Shown here in pieces: positions 58,422 to 64,000 of a DNA stretch of 64,000 bases. The notes under the pieces are model-generated. The model did no database searches. It was not told the origin of the DNA and saw nothing but the letters and a program-made list of their open reading frames with translations. A program made the position numbers and the translations under genes. Position 1 is the first letter of the stretch. Each line of letters starts with the position of its first letter. This DNA is from Ustulina deusta (lineage: Eukaryota; Ascomycota; Sordariomycetes; Xylariales; Xylariaceae), in NCBI GenBank assembly GCA_023159155.1, contig JAJNNX010000045.1:248001-312000 (forward strand), read 5' to 3'.

Positions 58422-60582
58422 ATGGCTTCTCATGAGGACAATGACCACCTCCCCGAGGAGACCCAGGGATACAAGCTCTCCCAGCCAAAGCAAAGCTTGA
58501 CTGAGTATCAGAACATGGGTATGTGTTAACACTAATTTTGTCCCTCTCTTAAGTGTCCTGTTTGCATCTTTCTATTGCTATGCGTGCCATTCTGTAAAGA
58601 GTTGAGAATGGCTATATGCACCGGTCATGGTGTTGCCAGAATCTTCGTGGCAATTTAACGTCCATTTCACATGGAGATGTGAAGGCTGGCGGCAGCTGTA
58701 GCCCGGTGGAGGGAGAAACAGACAATGATGGGGACTGGCAGAGAAGCCAACATTTGGTTGCGAGGGTGATGAACAGTGGTTGCACCCCAAGAGCAGCATT
58801 TGGCGAGGTGCTGCATTGTACACCTGCCAGACACCAGACCTGAATAATCACCTCCGAACATGAGGGCACAAGGTCCGGAGTTATTCACCAACGCCACCTT
58901 TGAGTCCTGGATTCAGGCAACACCATCATTTCGATTCCCATCCGCACCCCGCGCAGTGTTGCTACACAATATCGCTAAGTGAATCCACCTTCGGATTGTT
59001 TCTTGAGTGCCATCGATACAAGTGCCCAATCGTCCTCCAAATCATTGTTGATTTCATCCCACAATACATCTTCACCTCCCTGTCCCCGCAATACTTTCGG
59101 GGCTGGACTGCCTGGCCTCGAAAGCATGATGCCCGATTACCACTGTTCTCAGGGCGCCGATTCGTACGGATCCGCCGCACATCTTCTACCCCGTTACCCT
59201 TCGAAGACCCCTAGAGGCAGCGATGCAACAACTCCCTCGCACCGCAGGTACCCTGTAAGGCACCGAAGTCAGTCTGCTGCCACACATATCAGTCAAGGAG
59301 AGAACCAAGTGGAACATGGAGGTCTACCGTTATGGTTGCCACAGGAGACCATAAGTGTAGAGGATAAAGTCAATGCCTGGCTAATTGACAAGGAACTCTA
59401 TGCCAGAACCCTCAATCCCAGAACACTCAATTCCACAACCTTCAATCCCACGACTCTCAGTCCCACGACCCTCAATCCCAGAACCCTCAATCCTAGAACC
59501 CTCAATCCTAGAACCCTCAATCCTAGAACCCTCAATCCCAGAACCCTCCCTCCCAACAACCCTCCCCCAATTCCCTCTCCCACTGAAAACAATATTTCTA
59601 CACCACCTGCGCCAAGTGGACGTCCTTTTGCAGTGAGGAAAGCAAAATCGATTGCAAATCTTCTACACAAAGTTGCCTCAAAACCCGCTCTCCGCATACC
59701 TCTTCACCTCAGGAGGACCATGTCTCGAAGCAGTTCGAGTGGCAGTAGCCTCGACTCGGAGTTAACCTGCCGAGGTGTGCCTGAGATGATGATCCAGAAA
59801 GAAATGACTGTCACGACGAGCAAGGACCCCACGGATGCCTCCGCCAATGAATCGGTGCAAGCTGCCCATGAGGAGGTCATTGCTAGTTTTCAAAAATCAA
59901 TGGTCATCACACCGGATGAAAATGTCAAGGTTACTAAGTTTAAGGCAGATGCAAACGATGAATCGCTCCAACGATACAAGAAGTCACTGGGTCTCGGAGG
60001 CGGCACCGACCTTTCCGACCCCAACGATCCTCGTGTCTGTATCATCCAATCGCTTACGATGGAGTCTGCTGGCCGGCCACCTGTCACTATCGACCTTTCC
60101 CAGCCCGGAAGTGAGAACACCCTCAAGGACAAGCCCTTCAAGATTAAGGAGGGTGCCAAGTTCACCATGGTGGCGTCCTTCCGTGTGCAGCATGAGATTC
60201 TCAGCGGCCTACAATATGTCCAGACGGTGAAGCGTAAGGGTATCAGAGTCAGCAAAGATTCGGAGATGTTGGTAAGTGTGGTTTGACTATTGATAAGGCG
60301 GTAAGCCCCGCGTAGTCATCTGGTTACTGATGCAATTTGCAGGGAAGCTACGCTCCCAACACGGATAAGCAACCTGTCTATACCAAGCGCTGTAAGTAGC
60401 ATGATCAAGACAAAACTTTGTGTGTTGTAAGCTGACATTTGATTTCTGTAGTTCAAGAAGAAGATGCCCCCTCTGGAATGCTCGCCCGCGGTCATTACAA
60501 CGCTGTCTCTACCTTTGTCGACGATGACAAGAAGCAACACCTACAGTTTGAGTGGAGTTTCGACATCTCTAAGGACTGGTAG
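58422..60582 (+). CDS. rdi1: Rho GDP-dissociation inhibitor (Rho GDI)
   Basis: Cytosolic regulator that extracts prenylated Rho/Cdc42 GTPases from membranes. Canonical model: exons 58422-58518, 59949-60271, 60343-60391, 60452-60582, giving 199 aa, the normal length. Exon 1 encodes a typical acidic N-terminus (MASHEDNDHLPEETQGYKLS...LTEYQNM) and splices to DANDESLQRYKKSLGLG. The immunoglobulin-like domain (PRVCIIQSLTMESAGRPPV, GAKFTMVASFRVQHEILSG, SYAPNTDK) ends in FEWSFDISKDW. Oddity: intron 1 is 1.43 kb, over ten times the norm here, and an open frame within it (from ATG 59126) runs unbroken and in frame into exon 2; see the separate entry. Confidence 0.92.
59126..59948 (+). CDS. Candidate alternative first exon of Rho GDI (274-codon N-terminal extension)
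   Basis: Lies inside the first intron of the Rho GDI gene and stays open, in the same frame, into exon 2, sharing the GAT codon at 59948-59950. From ATG 59126 it would add 274 residues and make a protein of about 441 aa. The extension is disordered: Ser/Pro/His/Arg-rich, with an array of TLNPR pentapeptides, a proline run (PPNNPPPIPSPTE), a basic segment (AVRKAKSIANLLHKV) and an Ser-rich stretch. No known domain. Open length argues against chance, but a retained-intron artefact or pseudo-coding sequence remains possible. Confidence 0.5.
59405..59550 (+). repeat. 15-bp minisatellite encoding TLNPR pentapeptides
   Basis: About ten units of AGAACCCTCAATCCC with variants. The unit length is a multiple of three, so copy changes preserve the reading frame, which reads TLNPR, TFNPT, TLSPT and so on. 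The central five copies are nearly identical, which suggests recent expansion. Confidence 0.9.
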
Positions 60583-61761
60583 TCGGACAGATTGACCTGC
60601 AAACCTCACTCTCCGGAAGTGATTTTCAGGGCGGTATCTCCCGTTCACCAAATCTGAACATGGCATTATCCCTGATTAAGGGTACGATTTGGACTACGAC
60701 ATGCTACTCTTGGAGGAGCCAGTCTGAGGAGGATGAGTATTGGCCGTGAAGGATACGAACTCGATTCTAGCTTTGCATAATGAACCTGACGAAGAAGATA
60801 ATGGCGATCAGACGGCAACACGAGAGAAGAGAGAGAGTGCCTCGCCAAACTTGGCTGTTTATCTTGCTAGATAACTGATCATACTCCGACGGAGGAACCA
60901 AAAAGGAACCAAGTACTCTGGAGGCTACGTGACGTTGAGCGGTAAAACAAGCTCGGCGACTGTAGTGAGGGAGGAAAATGGTAAAAATACAAACAAACCT
61001 CGCATCTCCGTGAGAAAGACTTTCGAGGCATCCGCCGAGATAGTTTACTTCCTTCTCTTTAGTTGCTCGTAGATCGATGATGAAAAGAAAAAAAAAAGCC
61101 TACTTTTCTTAAATATGTTACACTAATTTTGACTCTCTGCCAAGACGTGAGTGAGACTTAAGTGGCCTCTCGGCCACCGCGACCCATAGGAATACCACTC
61201 TAGGTTCAGAATTAACTTATCGTTGCAAATATCTGTGTTGGGTAGAAATCGCTCGGCACGGTAGGTACATCAAGTACCTGGTGTTCTGTAATGATGATGC
61301 TTTTCTCTCTAAGACTGTTTCGCTAGTGTCGCTTCGTTGCTTGTAAACAAGATATCCCTCAAGCTCTCGCTTGCTTGTATGCCACACCCAAGACACCAAA
61401 ATATACATAACCCACACTGCCATATACTTAAACACTTGGAATCGCTGTGTAGCTAGGGTAGTCTTCATTTCCTCATGCCTTCTCATACCCTCTCAACATG
61501 AGAAGAGCAATCGAGATACAGGTTCATAGAGAGAAAGTCCATCTATGTGTTGTGCCCTTTCCGCGTTTGATAATCAATCGTATCTCCCTCGTTATCAATC
61601 GACGTCGTAAAAACCGCCACTCAACCACCCCCATCGTCCTGTTCGCCTTCTGTATGCTCAACATTCTCGACATGCTCAACGTGCTCTGTGCTCGGTTCGT
61701 CTTCCATGTCGCTGGTGTAGCCTGGCTCGTCCCCCTGTTCTTGTGGCTGCTCTTCTTTATC
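60583..61761. other. Convergent 3' spacer
   Basis: 1.2 kb between Rho GDI and the PPG1-type phosphatase. No supported gene. Confidence 0.4.
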
Positions 61762-62877
61762 CTATAGAAAGTAATCGGGCAGCGCATTACTATCGGCTGT
61801 CTTTTCGCCCTGCTGAAGATCTTTATGTTGGTCGTTCTCAGGTGCCGCCGCGAATACATTGAAGTGGCGCTCGCCAGTATCGCTAACCTCTAGCACGCTT
61901 GCCATGTTGCCACAGCGATAGCAGTAGTTGGGCGCGCTCCACACAGTACTGAGATGATCGTCATACAATACTAGATACCCCTCCTGGCATAACTGGTGCG
62001 CTCGCAAGATGTGGTTCATGCCGTTGACCGCCAAGAACTTCTTAACAACACGAGCCCCAAAGGTATAACCAGCACCCCGTGGCGATAGCGAGAATTCGTC
62101 GCGCTCGGGATCTGGATCTGACCATACCAGATCGGCCATCGGACCCTCATGCGGAATCTCTCGGAAGCGATCGATGATCTTGATCTGATCGATACTGTGT
62201 ATTGACGGAGACAAGCCGCCATGGACACAAAATATCTGGTCATTGATCACGACAGATAGCGTTAGAAAATCAAACATGTCTGTGAAATAGTGCCAGACGT
62301 TTGCATTGCCATATTTACGCGCGCACTCCGTATAAAAGCCATATGACTGCGTGACGCCCCTCGACTCGTGGTTCCCACGGATTAGGTGTACGCGGTTCGG
62401 ATATCGTAGTTTCAAACACACAAGGAGCGATATCGTCTCGACACTAAACATGCCGCGATCAACATAGTCGCCTGGCGAAGATGGAGCAAAGAATCAGCTG
62501 TTGCCCTCTAGCGATGCGCTCGGATGCGGGCCACCTCGACTCACCGAGAAAGAGGTAGTTGGTATCCGGACACCACCCCCCGATCTTGAATATCTCAATC
62601 AGGTCGTAGAACTGGCCGTGTATGTCGCCGACAACGGTGACCGGGGCGCGCACGTGCACGACGTTGCTCTCGCGCATGAGCAGCTCCTTCGTCTTGGCGC
62701 ATATCGCCTCGATGACCGACTCGGCGAGGAGTTCCTTTTTATACAACCGCGAGATGCATTCATCCAGGTCGACCGAAGCTACAAAGCCACGACCAGTTAG
62801 CCCGACACACAGAGCAGGCCGCAGGCGAAGTAGGGGGTTCGATATCGAGCCGTCCACGTACCAGGCAGCCCAGGCAT
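61762..62877 (-). CDS. ppg1: PP2A-family Ser/Thr phosphatase, PPG1 type
   Basis: Catalytic subunit of the PPP family. Three exons (62877-62862, 62778-62545, 62471-61762) give 319 aa; exon 1 is only 16 bases (MPGLP). Metal-binding and catalytic blocks are complete: GDIHGQFYDL, GDYVDRGMFS (across the second intron), RGNHESR, and later HGGLSPSIHSIDQIKIIDR, RGAGYTFG and SAPNYCYRCGN. The C-terminal tail ends PDYFL, the methylation motif of PP2A-like enzymes. Features such as LDECISRLYKKELL, ESNVVHV and IGGWCPDTNYLFLG match Ppg1 rather than PP2A, PP4 or PP6. In yeast Ppg1 affects glycogen and works with the Far complex (STRIPAK-like). The usual Ppg1 tail is shorter here than in yeast. Confidence 0.93.
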
Positions 62878-64000
62878 CGTGGTTGGGATGACGTAGTGGC
62901 CTATTGCAACCTCGTCGGTCGCAAAGAGGCCTGAAATCAAGGGCTGGTTGCCCGTGTCGAATGCAGCGGTGCAGACGGCTTCCTTTTGCTCCGTGCAAAT
63001 GCAAAGTCGAGTCGAGAAGAGCCAGGAGGATCCGCAAACATGATTCGACGAGGCAAGGCAAGCAGCTGAACGGTCGCGATCTCTCTCACATGGAGCCGGT
63101 TTCGAGCGGGTTAAGCGAATGAGCCACCGGCGGCTGGTTTCGAAGGGGCACCGAGGCTTTGGAAGATGAAGTAGAGAATACGATAATGGGAATCCCACGC
63201 GCCTGTCTGGAACTAACCCACGTGGCGAAACAAAACATCCCTCGATAAGTTAAGTAGCTACAAGATGCTTCGTACTAGGGCGAGTTACTACCTAGGGTAG
63301 GTAGGGCTACATAGGAGGTAGGTAGGTACCTAAGGCTACTTAGGTTGGCTAGGTTGGCAGTGAGTGGTACCTTACCTTTCGCCAGTTAGTTAGTACCTCC
63401 TAACCTACCGCCCAGGGATACCTACAGTGCACCTGTCGCCAGCGCTAATCGGCTGTTATCGTGTTGGTCTGGTCATCAGCAGTGTTTCAAAGCCGCAATA
63501 GCCGCAAATTATCATTGGCCCCGAGTTTTAGGGTGTCCCCCAATCGCTAATTGGATGATGAATGACTTGAATTATTCGGCAGCGTGACCTGCCTTTTTTT
63601 ATCCTTCTTCCAACTTTAGGCCTTCTTTCAATCCCTCTTGGTGCAACATTTGTCAGGGTGTTCTCAGTTTGTATTCGGGGTCAAATCACTATTGCATCTT
63701 TCATGCGGTCAATATTTACATTACTTACTGTCAGGTAGGGGCTGGGTGGTGTTTAGTGAACATAGACACCCTCCCTTTTGGTTTCCCCGATGCGCTTCTT
63801 CGGAGAGGATCGTGTCAACTCCTAGAAATCATTTTTCGACGTATGCCAATCATCCAGGTCTTCCATGTGTCTCGTACGAAGCCTTCTGTTTTTATTATCC
63901 ATTTGTTTATCTTCGTACTTCGGTCCGGCTCCGTGAAACGGCCATCCACCTTGTGGTTTACTGCATCCAATACACAGGGAGCAAACTACCTTCGGGATCC
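62878..64000. other. PPG1 upstream region and window end
   Basis: No gene is supported. A block of TAGGTAGG/GGTACCTAAGG words lies at about 63288-63420. Antisense frames over the first part overlap the PPG1 first intron and are not coding. Confidence 0.45.

Noticed and set aside
59398..59697. Leu/Gly/Val-rich repeat protein on the minus strand
   Set aside because: It is the antisense reading of the 15-bp minisatellite, whose unit leaves several frames open.
1..64000. Secondary-metabolite cluster, CRISPR, phage or plasmid-like system
   Set aside because: There is no PKS, NRPS, terpene synthase, dedicated transporter set, repeat-spacer array or phage gene. Genes are single-function and mostly housekeeping.

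Overview
The window is nuclear DNA from a filamentous ascomycete (Pezizomycotina). Genes are interrupted by short introns of about 47-155 bases, usually with GTRNGT donors, CTAAC/CTRAY branch sites and YAG acceptors, and they are separated by gene-poor spacers. An EED-type Polycomb subunit, a HET-domain gene and many intergenic words of the GGTACCTA/TAGGTAGG type all point to Sordariomycetes; that placement is inference. There are no prokaryotic, plasmid or CRISPR features.

Layout, left to right. 0.2-2.2 kb: intron-rich EED homologue (PRC2, minus). 2.2-5.3 kb: gene-poor, with a tRNA-like relic. 5.3-6.2 kb: multi-spanning membrane protein (minus). 6.8-9.0 kb: HET-domain pseudogene broken by several TAG codons. 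9.0-11.7 kb: gene-poor. 11.7-13.3 kb: 3-beta-HSD/SDR-type dehydrogenase. 14.4-15.1 kb: beta-carbonic anhydrase, tail to tail with a DUF3605 (GIG1-like) gene at 15.3-16.0 kb. 19.4-21.6 kb: UDP-glucose pyrophosphorylase. 22.4-23.8 kb: ING/PHD protein (Yng2-like), divergent from a Hos2-type histone deacetylase at 25.3-26.8 kb. 27.2-28.9 kb: secreted M28 aminopeptidase. 31.0-31.8 kb: GC-rich GNAT gene alone in an AT-rich zone. 33.8-34.4 kb: thioredoxin. 37.0-39.3 kb: long disordered protein. 43.3-44.8 kb: kinetochore NUF2. 45.0-45.8 kb: unknown protein. 46.2-48.7 kb: AP-3 beta adaptin. 49.2-50.5 kb: mitochondrial 3-hydroxyisobutyrate dehydrogenase. 52.2-53.2 kb: secreted zinc protease whose best model has a 6-base exon. 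54.5-55.9 kb: Bqt4-like KilA-N/APSES nuclear-membrane protein. 58.4-60.6 kb: Rho GDI with an apparent long alternative N-terminus. 61.8-62.9 kb: PPG1-type phosphatase.

Most genes are housekeeping or chromatin genes with no common pathway and no biosynthetic cluster. Chromosome biology is well represented: EED (H3K27 methylation), a Yng2-like NuA4 subunit and a Hos2 deacetylase sharing one intergenic region, NUF2, and a Bqt4-like telomere/nuclear-envelope anchor. UGP1 (UDP-glucose), Rho GDI and the PPG1 phosphatase relate to wall synthesis and growth. The most unusual items are the second Rho GDI N-terminus carrying a 15-bp coding minisatellite, the 6-base exon in the protease gene, a Bqt4-like final intron whose retention would remove the membrane anchor, and the HET pseudogene whose in-frame stops are all TAG, a RIP-like pattern. 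I did not find a clearly new multi-gene system. Exon borders below were set by hand from splice signals, reading frame and family motifs.
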